DNA of 52,728 nt, taken from Kordia jejudonensis. Lineage in GTDB: Bacteria > Bacteroidota > Bacteroidia > Flavobacteriales > Flavobacteriaceae. Made by a program: the position numbers and the translations under genes. The notes beneath the pieces were generated by a model, which saw only the letters and a list, made by a program, of their open reading frames with translations, was not told the origin of the DNA and searched no databases. Positions 23,557-33,393 of this stretch are shown piece after piece. Position 1 is the first letter of the stretch. Each line of letters starts with the position of its first letter. The stretch is from the NCBI RefSeq assembly GCF_001005315.1, contig NZ_LBMG01000035.1, positions 1 through 52,728 on the forward strand, read 5' to 3'.

Positions 23557-26500
23557 CTAATAAATGACTTTCTGTATTTTTTGTTTCCCGTTTTCAAGTG
23601 TTACTTTTATGATAAGTGCACTGTTTGTTGATTTTAAGTTGGTAATATTGAATGTGTCTTGATTGATATTATTGCGATCGATTAAACGTTTTCCAAGAAT
23701 ATCGTATACTGTTATTTCATCTATTTGACTTTGATATGCTCGCACTTTTATTTGATGTATATCTGTAGTGATGATTACTCCTGTATTTGCGTTGAACTCT
23801 TCAACATCTAGTGTGCTATTGTCTACAAATCGTAGTACGAAACGATCTTCAAAAGTTCCTGAATCTGTAGTGAAACTGTAAGGCATACTACGCAAATTGT
23901 GTACTATACCTGAGTAGATATCTTCTAAATAGATGTCTTGATTTGTGTTTTCAAATAACCCGTCAACAGCATTGATAGCTATAGTGAACGTTCCACTTGT
24001 TCCTGTTTTGATTCCTAATGGTATGATATCTGAATCTTGAAAAGGTACAGCTCTTCCTTGAATGGACATTTTTTCATCATTAATCATAGAATAGATTTGC
24101 ATACTAGCACTACTTAGATTGTCTCCGTCGAAAAGTCCATCTCTATCGTTGGAAGCTCCTGTAATATATCCTATTAGGGTTGATGCTGCAGTATTGTTGG
24201 ATGCTATAATATCTAACCAAATTCTGTGTTTTTCAATTGGTGTATTTTCTATTTGTCCCGTTGTTGCATCATCATTAGATCTGTAAAATTGATCATTTGT
24301 GTGAGCAGCTCCACGCATTGAATTGTTGAATTCGATCGTTGTCGTCGCTGGTGCCGCGTCATCCATTAGTACAAAGAATGCTTGCCCTGAGGCAATGTTT
24401 CCATTGAACCCAACTGGATTTGAACCAGTACCGTTGTATTGAATGTAATCGTCTTCATTGTAATTGTACGCATAGTTGCTGTAAAAAGGATCTACATATG
24501 CGTCACTTGGTGTGCTTAAGTGTCTCCATAGATATACTGTTCCTGTTATAGTTCCAGGATTTGTATCATCTGTAATTACAGAAGCATTTGCTGCTATGAA
24601 AGCATCTGCGGATATTGCTGATGGATATGGATTTCCAATTAAGTTCCAATTATCATCTAAAGCAGTTGCGTTGGTTCCGCCAGCACCTGGATAGTCAACA
24701 CCTGTATACGAACCTCTAGTTACCATTGTGTTAATGATGCCATTGTTTGGACGACCTACAAATTCGGCAGTATCAGCTACCGTAGTTCCAGATACTCCAC
24801 GAATGATGTATCCGCTTCCTACTGCCATAGTTCCCGAAGCACTTTGCCATTCTCCATAGTTTCCTGCTCCATTACCTGATACTGTTGGTTCCCAGCGGTA
24901 AATGAACCATGGTTGCGTTCCTGGAGAAACATTGGCAACATCAAATCCTTCTACCGCAGATGACCAGAATATATAGTCAGAACTGTGGAGACCTGTTACG
25001 GTACGATCCATGTTAATGTTCCCCGTATTGTTGTTGGTTACGACATCAGTTACTTGAATTAGATTGGCTCCATCACCGACATGAATGGTTCCGCCTGGCT
25101 CAACTGTAATCCAGTCTGTTACCGTTAAGGAAGAACCTGAATCCATTTCAAGATATGCACCATTTTTTACGGTAATATTTTTGGCCAAACCAATACCTGA
25201 TGTTCTGGTATCTATTGGCATTCCATTGTCTTTTATGATGACACAATCATCAGCTGTTGGAACGATACCTTGTGACCAGTTTCCTGCGGTTCCCCAACCA
25301 TCAATTGTACTATCAAACACTCTTGTGTTGTTGGTTACATTAAAGTTAGAACTTACTGCGCCACAACCATTGGCTAGATTGGCATCGATGGTAAATGAAT
25401 AATTTGCTTCTTCTAATTGTGCTAGTGTTGGCATTGCATATACCGTTTCATAACTACCAGAAACATACGGTGTGTCACCAATGTTATCATTGTCGGTATC
25501 GACATATAAATCAATGATTCCTGAAGGAGTTGTCGTCCAATCTACAGCTGTTACATCTTTATCGCCGAATAATTGTATGTTGTCTACCGCTATACCATCT
25601 GCCCAAACCGCATAGAAACGGATACGCACACTTAGTGTTGTTTCGTTAGTATATGTTGATAAATCATAGGTTAGAGTTTCAAATTTGGTTCCGATTCCAA
25701 CATCTGCAACTACATTTGAAGTAACGGCTGTCCAGTTGGTTCCATCGGTAGATACTTCTACAGTAAAGTAATCGTCAGTCGCGCCATTTCCATCTTCTAA
25801 ATAGTGAGAGTAGTAACAGTCAAAGTTTAATGATAGATTTACAAAACCTGTTGTATCGTATGAACTTGCAGATTGTAATGCATTGTGTGTGATGTAAGAA
25901 GTTCCAGATCCGTCTGCTCCAACATCAGAGTTGCATATTACAAATTGATCATTACCAAATCCAGATGAGATTGCTGGAAACCAAACTTCTTCCGCTGGCA
26001 CAAAGGTACTTGTTTGATTTTGCCATGCAGAACGTGCATTAATGGTTGCGCCATTGTCTATGATAACTACGTTTGTAAAACTTCCCAAACCTCCCGATTC
26101 AAAGTCTTCATTGATTAAGAAAACATCTTCTACATCTCCTGAAACTGAGATTTCTAACATGTCGTTTTCTCCACATACAACTCTGTTACTGATATCTGGT
26201 GTAATATTTACGGTTGGTATTGGATTAAATTTTGCTATTACTGGTTCACGAACCCAAGATTCGCAAAGTCCGTTAAACGCAGTTACATAATAGGTTGTCG
26301 TGGTAGAGATTGAAGGAGTTGTCCAGTTTCCTGTGAGTGTTGTAGCCAGTAGGTTTCCTCCTGTTTCCGCATCATACCATCTGTATTCTGTAATTGCTGG
26401 TGTTCCAGTTGCTGTTACTGATAAGTCAACTGTTCCATCTCCGCAGGTTTCGCCTTCTGTAATGGTGTCAATAAGTGCATCACAAAAAGGTTCTACCGTG

Positions 26501-29085
26501 AATAAGTAATCTTCTGCTTCTCCTAGTTCATCAATAGTTGTTCCTGTATCATTAAAATTTTCACAAGGATTAAAATCGTAAGAGTTGTTATAGTCTGCTA
26601 TGGAATAATCGTATCCTGTATAGTTTCGTACTCGTATTTTATAATTCCCAGCGGTTGTTCCTAATGGAATGACAAAACCAAAAGTAGTTGTTGTTGTTGA
26701 GATGAAGTTTGAATTGTATACTTCTTCTGTAGCTTCATCAAATATATCATCTTGATTCCAATCTACCCATGCTTTCCATGTACATCTAAACGGAGCTTGT
26801 ACAAAAAGGTTGATTCCTTCTCCTTCTACTTGTCTTGCTAATGTAGGAAGTCCTGTAAAATCTTGATATCCTGTACTGAAGCCAGAACCTGTATTTGTGA
26901 CATCTTCTAAGGTTCCTAAAAAAGCTACTTCTTCAATGTACATGGTACCAGGCGTATCTGTTGTTGGCTGACAACTGATTAATGACGGTGTAGTTATACA
27001 AATAGAAAACGTTCCTTGACCAGTTCCGCCATAGCTATACACACGAACATAATATGTGGTTCCGATGGACAATCCTGTAGCATTTATAACTTCTGTACCT
27101 GATCCTGTTGTGTTATCTGCACAGTTTATGTTGGTTCCTGTACAACTTCCTGATCGTAAATCTACTACCGCATCTGTTAGTGTTCCTGCGGTTACTGTAA
27201 TATCGTGACTTGCTGCTGTTGCGACAAAGCTATACCAAACATCATCATCTGCATTTCCTGTAAAGCCATTACAACTTACAGCAGCGATAGTTTGTGATGC
27301 GTTTATGGTTGTTCCCGCAGTATTTGTTACACAAGTTGATGTCGGACTTATTGCTAATGAGGTTGCACTAGTACAATCGTCGTTGCTAGGCGGAATTATT
27401 GGCGAAGTAACGCAAATGTCAAACGTTCCTGAATTTCCAGCACTTGCAAAACTGTACACACGAATGTAATAGGTGTTTCCTGCTATTAAACCTGTAGCAT
27501 TTATGACTTCATTATTAGTTCCTGTTGTAGCGTCGGCACAATCAACATTGGTACCATTACAAGCTCCTGATAATAATTCTATTACTGCATTTGATAGTGT
27601 TCCTGGCGTTACTGTAATATCGTGTTCAGCTTGTGTTGCTGTAAAACTATACCAAACATCATCACTTGCATCTCCCGTAGATCCATTACAACTTATGGCA
27701 GCTATGCTTTGTGTTGCGTTTTCTGTAGTTCCTGAAACGCTGGTTGTACAAGTAGCACCACTAACAGTTAGCGCTATTGCGTTTGTACAATCATCATTTG
27801 TTGGTGGTTGTGGTGGCGTTGTAACACAGATGTCAAAAGTTCCTGCTCTTGTTGCATTTCCACTACTGTACACACGTACATAGTATGTTGCTCCCAAGGT
27901 TAATCCTGTAGCATTGACTACTTCTACATTTGCACCTCCAGTATTATCTGCACAGTCTATATTTGTTCCGTTACATGCGCCTGAACGCAAATCGATTACC
28001 ACATTTCTTATGGTTCCTGGTGTTACTGTAATATCATGTTCAAAAGCCGTTGCTACAAAACTGTACCAAACATCATCATCAGCATTACCTGTATTTCCGT
28101 TACACGAAATTGCTGCAATACTTTGCGTTGCATTTTCTGTAGTTCCTGTTGTACCTGTTGAGCAAATACTTGTTGAACTCACACCTAAACTAATTGCATT
28201 AGCGCAATCATCGTTTGACGGAATTGTTACGGGCGTTGTGACACAGATATCAAAAGTTCCTTCATTTGTAGCATTTCCATAACTGTATACACGGACATAA
28301 TATGTGTTTCCTACTGTTAATCCTGTTGCGTTTATCACTTCATCGTTTCCTCCTGTTGTTGCATCTGCGCAATTTATAGTAGTACCATTACACGAACCTG
28401 AACGTAGATCTACTACTAAATCATTTATTGTTCCTGGACTTACTGTAATATCATGACTAGTTCCCAATGCGACAAAGCTATACCAAACATCATCATCAGC
28501 ATTTCCTGTAAAGCCATTACAGTTTATTGCTCCTATGGTTTGTGTTCCGTTTGTGGAGTCTCCGCTAGTAAGTGTTACACAAGTACTTGTTGGGCTTACA
28601 CTTAATGAAGTAGCACTTGTACAATCATCATTTAACGGACCTGTTGGAGCTGCTGTAATAAGTGTTACGACAATGTCACCATTTAATACGTTTGATGCTG
28701 TAGAACAGTTGTATCTATTCAGATGAATTCTATAATCGCCTGTAGTTGTTGGTGTAAAATCGATTGATGCGGCTGTTCCTGTACATGCTGGTCCATTATC
28801 ATCATTAAAACCAACAAAATTCCCTGCGGCATCTCTGATTGTCATTTGTGTATCAAATCCAGAACCACAGTTTGAAGCTCTGTAGGTTGCACCTGCAATC
28901 ATGTTGGTGACTAAAAAATTTCTCCTTCCTCTTTGATTTGCTGGCGGTGTACATGTAATGCTATTTCCGATAATTGTAGGTGCTGCTGTAGAACAAGCAT
29001 TATTGGCTATTCCATTACATTGGGCATAAAATTCTGCACAACAGAAAAACATGAAGATAAGAGTAAATGGTAGTTTTCCTCTCAT
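23557..29085 (-). CDS. large T9SS-secreted surface protein with PPC-like repeats, GEVED and type A sorting domain
   Basis: This 1842-residue protein has signal peptide MRGKLPFTLIFMFFCCAEFYAQ and a first Cys-containing domain (about 23-150). Four repeats of about 139 residues follow (each NDDC...DDVWYSFVAT...HDITVTPGT...YYVRVYSYG...GTFDICVTTP). Next come a GEVED domain (WKAWVDWNQDDIFDE ... LGEAEDYLFTV), an Ig-like domain, a jelly-roll-like region (FESGGLGSFTN) and a beta-helical stretch. The C-terminal 75 residues have type A sorting-signal character (KVRAYQSQIDEITVYDILGK). It is expected to be exported by T9SS and cleaved by PorU. A role in adhesion or carbohydrate binding is inference. Confidence 0.85.
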   Translation of the reverse strand: MRGKLPFTLIFMFFCCAEFYAQCNGIANNACSTAAPTIIGNSITCTPPANQRGRRNFLVTNMIAGATYRASNCGSGFDTQMTIRDAAGNFVGFNDDNGPACTGTAASIDFTPTTTGDYRIHLNRYNCSTASNVLNGDIVVTLITAAPTGPLNDDCTSATSLSVSPTSTCVTLTSGDSTNGTQTIGAINCNGFTGNADDDVWYSFVALGTSHDITVSPGTINDLVVDLRSGSCNGTTINCADATTGGNDEVINATGLTVGNTYYVRVYSYGNATNEGTFDICVTTPVTIPSNDDCANAISLGVSSTSICSTGTTGTTENATQSIAAISCNGNTGNADDDVWYSFVATAFEHDITVTPGTIRNVVIDLRSGACNGTNIDCADNTGGANVEVVNATGLTLGATYYVRVYSSGNATRAGTFDICVTTPPQPPTNDDCTNAIALTVSGATCTTSVSGTTENATQSIAAISCNGSTGDASDDVWYSFTATQAEHDITVTPGTLSNAVIELLSGACNGTNVDCADATTGTNNEVINATGLIAGNTYYIRVYSFASAGNSGTFDICVTSPIIPPSNDDCTSATSLAISPTSTCVTNTAGTTINASQTIAAVSCNGFTGNADDDVWYSFVATAASHDITVTAGTLTDAVVDLRSGSCTGTNINCADNTTGSGTEVINATGLSIGTTYYVRVYSYGGTGQGTFSICITTPSLISCQPTTDTPGTMYIEEVAFLGTLEDVTNTGSGFSTGYQDFTGLPTLARQVEGEGINLFVQAPFRCTWKAWVDWNQDDIFDEATEEVYNSNFISTTTTTFGFVIPLGTTAGNYKIRVRNYTGYDYSIADYNNSYDFNPCENFNDTGTTIDELGEAEDYLFTVEPFCDALIDTITEGETCGDGTVDLSVTATGTPAITEYRWYDAETGGNLLATTLTGNWTTPSISTTTTYYVTAFNGLCESWVREPVIAKFNPIPTVNITPDISNRVVCGENDMLEISVSGDVEDVFLINEDFESGGLGSFTNVVIIDNGATINARSAWQNQTSTFVPAEEVWFPAISSGFGNDQFVICNSDVGADGSGTSYITHNALQSASSYDTTGFVNLSLNFDCYYSHYLEDGNGATDDYFTVEVSTDGTNWTAVTSNVVADVGIGTKFETLTYDLSTYTNETTLSVRIRFYAVWADGIAVDNIQLFGDKDVTAVDWTTTPSGIIDLYVDTDNDNIGDTPYVSGSYETVYAMPTLAQLEEANYSFTIDANLANGCGAVSSNFNVTNNTRVFDSTIDGWGTAGNWSQGIVPTADDCVIIKDNGMPIDTRTSGIGLAKNITVKNGAYLEMDSGSSLTVTDWITVEPGGTIHVGDGANLIQVTDVVTNNNTGNINMDRTVTGLHSSDYIFWSSAVEGFDVANVSPGTQPWFIYRWEPTVSGNGAGNYGEWQSASGTMAVGSGYIIRGVSGTTVADTAEFVGRPNNGIINTMVTRGSYTGVDYPGAGGTNATALDDNWNLIGNPYPSAISADAFIAANASVITDDTNPGTITGTVYLWRHLSTPSDAYVDPFYSNYAYNYNEDDYIQYNGTGSNPVGFNGNIASGQAFFVLMDDAAPATTTIEFNNSMRGAAHTNDQFYRSNDDATTGQIENTPIEKHRIWLDIIASNNTAASTLIGYITGASNDRDGLFDGDNLSSASMQIYSMINDEKMSIQGRAVPFQDSDIIPLGIKTGTSGTFTIAINAVDGLFENTNQDIYLEDIYSGIVHNLRSMPYSFTTDSGTFEDRFVLRFVDNSTLDVEEFNANTGVIITTDIHQIKVRAYQSQIDEITVYDILGKRLIDRNNINQDTFNITNLKSTNSALIIKVTLENGKQKIQKVIY
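26990..28640. repeat. four in-frame repeats of about 417 bp
   Basis: The segment encoding NDDC recurs at about 28623, 28210, 27790 and 27375, giving a period of 413-420 bp. These are the PPC-like domains of the surface protein. DNA identity between units is high enough for recombination to change copy number. Confidence 0.75.
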
Positions 29086-29222
29086 TGTATAGTGATTTGG
29101 GGGTTTCGAAGTTATTGTTTAAAATTAGCTAAATACCTCTTGACGACCATCTGTAGAAAATTGCATTTCATCGTCGCAAACGAACATTTCGTCGGATTTA
29201 TAATTTTTTTTCTTCTAGTTTT

Positions 29223-29252
29223 CAAATGTATAGCTATCTAATCTTTAACAAA
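29223..29252 (-). promoter_or_regulatory. promoter of the large surface protein
   Basis: On the minus strand TTTG (29252-29249), an 18-nt spacer and TACATTTG (29230-29223) match the Bacteroidota consensus fully. Initiation near 29216 would give a leader of about 130 nt. The rest of 29253-29411 shows nothing assignable. Confidence 0.7.
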
Positions 29253-29411
29253 TTACATTCTTATAATGCCTATATCACTACAATACCAACGACTTGAGTT
29301 ATTTTCGCTCTTAATTCACTGTTTACGGTACTTTCCACACTATTAATGCTTTTTTTATGAATTACAACCTATTGTATTCATACTGTGATTTTTATATTTT
29401 TTCGCATAAAA

Positions 29412-29453
29412 AAACTGTCTCAGTTGTATGTTTTATATTTTTTGAGACAGTTT
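29412..29453 (-). terminator. terminator of the orphan precursor gene
   Basis: On the minus strand AAACTGTCTCA and TGAGACAGTTT (plus-strand arms 29443-29453 and 29412-29422) form an 11-bp stem around a 20-nt loop. A T-run follows (plus-strand A-run 29408-29414). Confidence 0.75.
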
Positions 29454-29477
29454 CGGGTTAAAACGTATTATTTTCTA

Positions 29478-29720
29478 CTATTCACAATCTCTACAGGTAA
29501 GAAATTCTGTTTGTGTTATACATGTGATTAGAATACTTGGGCAACCTGTTTGCGTTTGAAGACATTCAGCTGACTGCAAACAAGTATTTACGCCATTTGG
29601 ATTAGGTAATGTAAACACACATAAAAATGTTCGAGCAGCTCCGCCCGTATTTTTACTAGCGTCCAAATTTGAGATGGTTTTTCTGTTCAATGCTAAACTT
29701 TTTAGATTCTTTTTTTTCAT
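29478..29720 (-). CDS. orphan GG-leader precursor peptide
   Basis: This 80-residue peptide has leader MKKKNLKSLALNRKTISNL followed by DASKNTGG (cut expected after residue 27). The core of about 53 residues has seven cysteines and many Thr, ending TCRDCE. Its leader matches those at 464 and 747, but its core is distinct from all other precursors in the window. It stands alone between a surface-protein gene and the methionine operon, with its own terminator. Confidence 0.8.
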   Translation of the reverse strand: MKKKNLKSLALNRKTISNLDASKNTGGAARTFLCVFTLPNPNGVNTCLQSAECLQTQTGCPSILITCITQTEFLTCRDCE

Positions 29721-29879
29721 GATTTCTTATGTTTTAAGATTATTAATGAATAAGTTATCGATTATTTTACCATATAGTTTACGGGAAAACCATACTTAAC
29801 ATGAATTCAAAGTGGTATCAACTAAAAAGCAGCTGGAAGCTTTTATGTTTATGATTAATTACTAAAAATAATCATCAAA

Positions 29880-29921
29880 AAAACAAGGTTTCAACATTGT
29901 CTATACGATTTTGTTGAAACC
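29880..29921 (-). terminator. terminator of the methionine operon
   Basis: On the minus strand GGTTTCAACA and TGTTGAAACC (plus-strand arms 29887-29896 and 29912-29921) form a 10-bp stem followed by a T-rich run. It lies about 50 nt after the AK-HSD stop codon. Confidence 0.75.
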
Positions 29922-29967
29922 CATGATATATAAAGTGAAAAAAAAGAAACGCTTGTATTTTTTAAGA

Positions 29968-32370
29968 TTATAGTTTTTCTGTCAACCGCAATATATCGCC
30001 AAAAACACCTCTGGCGGTTACAGCCGCACCAGCTCCAGCACCTTGTATGACTAACGGTTGTGTTGCGTAAGCTTCTGTGTAGATTTCAAAGATAGAATCT
30101 GAACCTTTTATCTGCCCCAAAGCACTGTTTTGAGGAACTGAAATTAGCTTTACTTCTAAGATTCCTGTTTCTGTAGATAAATCGCCAACATACCGCAAAA
30201 CATGATTTTTTTGCTGATTTGCTTTGATGAGTTGATAGGTTTTATCCAATTCGGTGACTTTCTTTTTGAAAGCCTCTAGTGAAATATGTTGCAAGTCGTT
30301 TGGCAATAAGTTTTGAATGGATATGTCTGACAATTCATGTTTTAAATCGAGTTCTCTCGCAAGAATTAAAAGTTTCCGCGCTACATCATTTCCAGATAAA
30401 TCTTCGCGTGCATCCGGCTCCGTAAATCCTTTGTTTTCTGCTTGTTGCAATACAGTACTAAACGGAATTTCTTCCACCGAAAATGTATTGAATAGATAAC
30501 TTAATGAACCCGAAAATACACCGCGAATTTTCTTGATTTTCTCGCCTGATTTGTGCAATAGTTTTATTGTATCAATAAGTGGTAAACCTGCTCCAACATT
30601 GGTTTCATACAGATAACTTTTTTGATGTTTTTTTAGTTGTGTCCGCAATTCTTCATAGAATGTATAGTCAACTGTATTTGCAATTTTATTTGCCGAAACC
30701 AAATCAAAACCATTTGTAACTAAATGTATATAATTATGTACAAATTCTTTACTCGCTGTCGTATCAACTGCTAATAGGTTTTCTAAATGATTTGCTTTTG
30801 CATAATCAATGATTTGTGCTAACGTGTATGCCGTTTTTTCAGTTTGAAATCCAGTTTTCCAATCGTCAGTGATTCCGTTTTTATCTAAATAAACGTGTTT
30901 TGAATCCGCCACAGCGAATACATTTAATTTGATATTATTTTTGTCTAAAATGTCTTTTTTACTGTGTATGATTTGATTTAATAAGGTACCACCAACCAAA
31001 CCTTTTCCAAAAACGGCAATGTTGATTTTTTTAGAAATGCCAAATATTTGACCGTGAATGACATTAACCGCTTTGTGCAATTGTGTTTTCTTCACCACCA
31101 AACTCACATTTTTTCCAGAAACCGTATTGTTGAATAATACAGGAACGATTTGATTTTTAATCAACGCCGTATACGGTTTATGAAATTCGCTTAAATCTTG
31201 CCCAACAATCGAAATGACACTTACGTTTTCTTCCACAGCAATTTTACTAACATCTTTCGTGTAAAAATCATGTTCAAATTCACGTTCTAAAGCAATGACC
31301 GCTTTTGTAGCTTGATTTCTGTCGATAACCAAACCGATACCGCGTTCGGATGAACCTTGCGAAATGACATTTACATTGATATCATGTTCGCTTAGCGTTT
31401 TAAAAATTCGTGCATCCACACCAATTTTCCCCAACAAACCTCTTCCTTCTAAGTTGATTAGCGCCACATTATCGAGCACAGAAATTGATTTGATTCCTTT
31501 TTCGGCGGCGTTTTCAGCAATGATTGTTCCTTTATCTTCCTTGTTAAAAGTATTCAGAATTCGCAACGGAATATTTTTTTCAATTAAAGGAACAATCGTC
31601 TTTGCATGTAATATGTTTGCGCCAAAAGTTGCAAGTTCATTGGCTTCGTTGAATGAAAGTGCTGCTATTTTTTTAGCATCTGAGACCAATTCTGGATTCG
31701 CCGTAAAAATTCCGTCTACATGTGTGTAATTTTGCAACTCTTCCGCATCTAAAAAATTTGCCAATAAAGCAGCAGTATAGTTGCTTCCATTTCTTCCTAA
31801 TGTGGTCGTTTCATTTTTTTGGTTAGAAGCTATAAATCCTGTGACAATATTGACCGTATTGCCATTATGTGATTTGAAATGATTGATGATATTTTTTCTC
31901 GAAATTGCTTCTATAGGTCGCGCATTACCAAATACATCATCAGTTTTTATCAACTTACGCGTATCTGTAAAATGTGCGTTTACACCTTTGTCTTTGAGTA
32001 ACTTTGTGACCAATTTCGCTGCGATAATTTCTCCTTGCGAAACGACTTTATCTTGTATTTTTTCTGAATAATCTGCCAATAAGGAAACACCTTGAAAAAT
32101 GGTTTCTAAGGTTTGAAATTCCTCAGACAAATCTACGGAAGTATCGCGTTGATTTTGATAATTTTTAAACGATTCTAACTGCGTTTTATACGCTTCTTGA
32201 TTTGCCGCTTTTTCTAAAATTTCTAACAATTCATCTGTCGCATTTCCGCGCGCAGACAGTACAACAGCAATTTGCTCATTCTTTTCAGCTTTGTCTGTTA
32301 TAATTTGAATTGCCGTATCAATTCCTTTTCCATTTGCAAGCGATTTTCCGCCAAATTTTAAAACCTTCAT
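29968..32370 (-). CDS. thrA: bifunctional aspartokinase / homoserine dehydrogenase
   Basis: This 800-residue fusion has an N-terminal aspartokinase (KFGGKSLANGKGI at 5-17; TTLGRNGSNYTAALLA), central ACT repeats (about 300-445; LINLEGRGLLGKIGVDARIF, VISIVGQDLSE) and a C-terminal homoserine dehydrogenase (VFGKGLVGGTLLNQI; ETNVGAGLPLIDTIK; GSLSYLFNTF). It phosphorylates aspartate and later reduces aspartate semialdehyde to homoserine. The usual KFGGTS motif reads KFGGKS. It is the last gene after metY and metX, so it is the Met-branch enzyme in function, comparable to MetL, although the sequence alone fits thrA or metL. The operon attenuators probably make it Met/Cys-responsive. Confidence 0.92.
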   Translation of the reverse strand: MKVLKFGGKSLANGKGIDTAIQIITDKAEKNEQIAVVLSARGNATDELLEILEKAANQEAYKTQLESFKNYQNQRDTSVDLSEEFQTLETIFQGVSLLADYSEKIQDKVVSQGEIIAAKLVTKLLKDKGVNAHFTDTRKLIKTDDVFGNARPIEAISRKNIINHFKSHNGNTVNIVTGFIASNQKNETTTLGRNGSNYTAALLANFLDAEELQNYTHVDGIFTANPELVSDAKKIAALSFNEANELATFGANILHAKTIVPLIEKNIPLRILNTFNKEDKGTIIAENAAEKGIKSISVLDNVALINLEGRGLLGKIGVDARIFKTLSEHDINVNVISQGSSERGIGLVIDRNQATKAVIALEREFEHDFYTKDVSKIAVEENVSVISIVGQDLSEFHKPYTALIKNQIVPVLFNNTVSGKNVSLVVKKTQLHKAVNVIHGQIFGISKKINIAVFGKGLVGGTLLNQIIHSKKDILDKNNIKLNVFAVADSKHVYLDKNGITDDWKTGFQTEKTAYTLAQIIDYAKANHLENLLAVDTTASKEFVHNYIHLVTNGFDLVSANKIANTVDYTFYEELRTQLKKHQKSYLYETNVGAGLPLIDTIKLLHKSGEKIKKIRGVFSGSLSYLFNTFSVEEIPFSTVLQQAENKGFTEPDAREDLSGNDVARKLLILARELDLKHELSDISIQNLLPNDLQHISLEAFKKKVTELDKTYQLIKANQQKNHVLRYVGDLSTETGILEVKLISVPQNSALGQIKGSDSIFEIYTEAYATQPLVIQGAGAGAAVTARGVFGDILRLTEKL

Positions 32371-32390
32371 GTTTTTTCTTTCTTTTTCTT

Positions 32391-33383
32391 TTACACTTTT
32401 GATGTTGATGGCACTCTGAAAATATTTCTGAGTAATAGACTCAATTGTTCATATTCTATTAAAAAAGCATCGTGTCCGTGAATGGAATCAATATGATCGT
32501 AGTATATGTTCGATTTGATATGTTTTAAGCGTTCAAAAGTTTCTTTGTTTTCTGCCGCTGTGAAAAATACGTCTGTGTTAATACTTATCATATGAATTGT
32601 GGAATTGATGTTTGCCACAACTTTTTCCAACGGTTCGCGACCTCTAGTAATATCAATGGTTTTTAGCAATTGATTCATGAGTTTGTATGCAGCTAGCTGA
32701 AACCGTTCCTGCAATTTTTCGCCATGATGGAGCAACCAACTTTCGGTATTGAATAAATCTTTTTCTTTGTGTCGCGTTCGCTGAAATTTTGCCTTTAAGG
32801 AAAAAGGAGAACGATAACACAACATGGCATGAATACGCGCATCTTGAATCGGTTGATTGGAATTTTCTAAAATTCGTTCTTGCAGGAAGCAATTCGCAAT
32901 TAACCAATCGGATGATTTCCAATCAGAAGCTATCGGAATTAAATGTTGAATCATATTGGGTTCTAAAGCGGCAATTTCCCACGCAATTCCTCCGCCTAAC
33001 GATCCGCCAATGGCAGCAAAAAGGTTTTGAATTTTCAAATGTTCTAAACCTCTAATGAAAATTTTTGCCATGTCTCTAGCAACAAAATCTTTGTACTGTT
33101 TGATGAGTCCGGCTTCTTCCGTATGTCCGTTTCCAGGAATATTGAAGCTTAATATGCGGTAATGATTGGTATCGATACATTTTTCTGGACCAACTAATGT
33201 TTTCCACCAACCATTTTCGCCTGTGACTTCTGAGTTTCCTGTTAATGCATGATTTACCAATACAATTGGCGCGTCTGCACGATCTGGTCCAAAAAATTGA
33301 TAGCTCAACTTTATCGTTGGATAGTACGCGCCACTTTCTGTAAAAAAGTCTGTAATGGTAATATGTGCAATACGTTTTCCCAT
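32391..33383 (-). CDS. metX: homoserine O-acetyltransferase
   Basis: This alpha/beta-hydrolase acetylates homoserine with acetyl-CoA. The start is placed at ATG 33383 (MGKRIAHITITDF), giving 330 residues; the longer frame overlaps the metY stop and adds 15 atypical residues. The nucleophile serine lies in AAIGGSLGGGIAWE, the acid Asp in ISINTDVFF and the catalytic His in SIHGHDAFLIE. LVNHALTGNSEV forms the oxyanion region. It lies ten bases after metY and 20 bases before AK-HSD in one operon. Confidence 0.92.
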   Translation of the reverse strand: MGKRIAHITITDFFTESGAYYPTIKLSYQFFGPDRADAPIVLVNHALTGNSEVTGENGWWKTLVGPEKCIDTNHYRILSFNIPGNGHTEEAGLIKQYKDFVARDMAKIFIRGLEHLKIQNLFAAIGGSLGGGIAWEIAALEPNMIQHLIPIASDWKSSDWLIANCFLQERILENSNQPIQDARIHAMLCYRSPFSLKAKFQRTRHKEKDLFNTESWLLHHGEKLQERFQLAAYKLMNQLLKTIDITRGREPLEKVVANINSTIHMISINTDVFFTAAENKETFERLKHIKSNIYYDHIDSIHGHDAFLIEYEQLSLLLRNIFRVPSTSKV

Positions 33384-33393
33384 GGTGTACTTT

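Noticed and set aside
27473-28726. Series of plus-strand frames opposite the surface-protein repeats
   Set aside because: They recur only because the coding strand is repeated; they lack family features.
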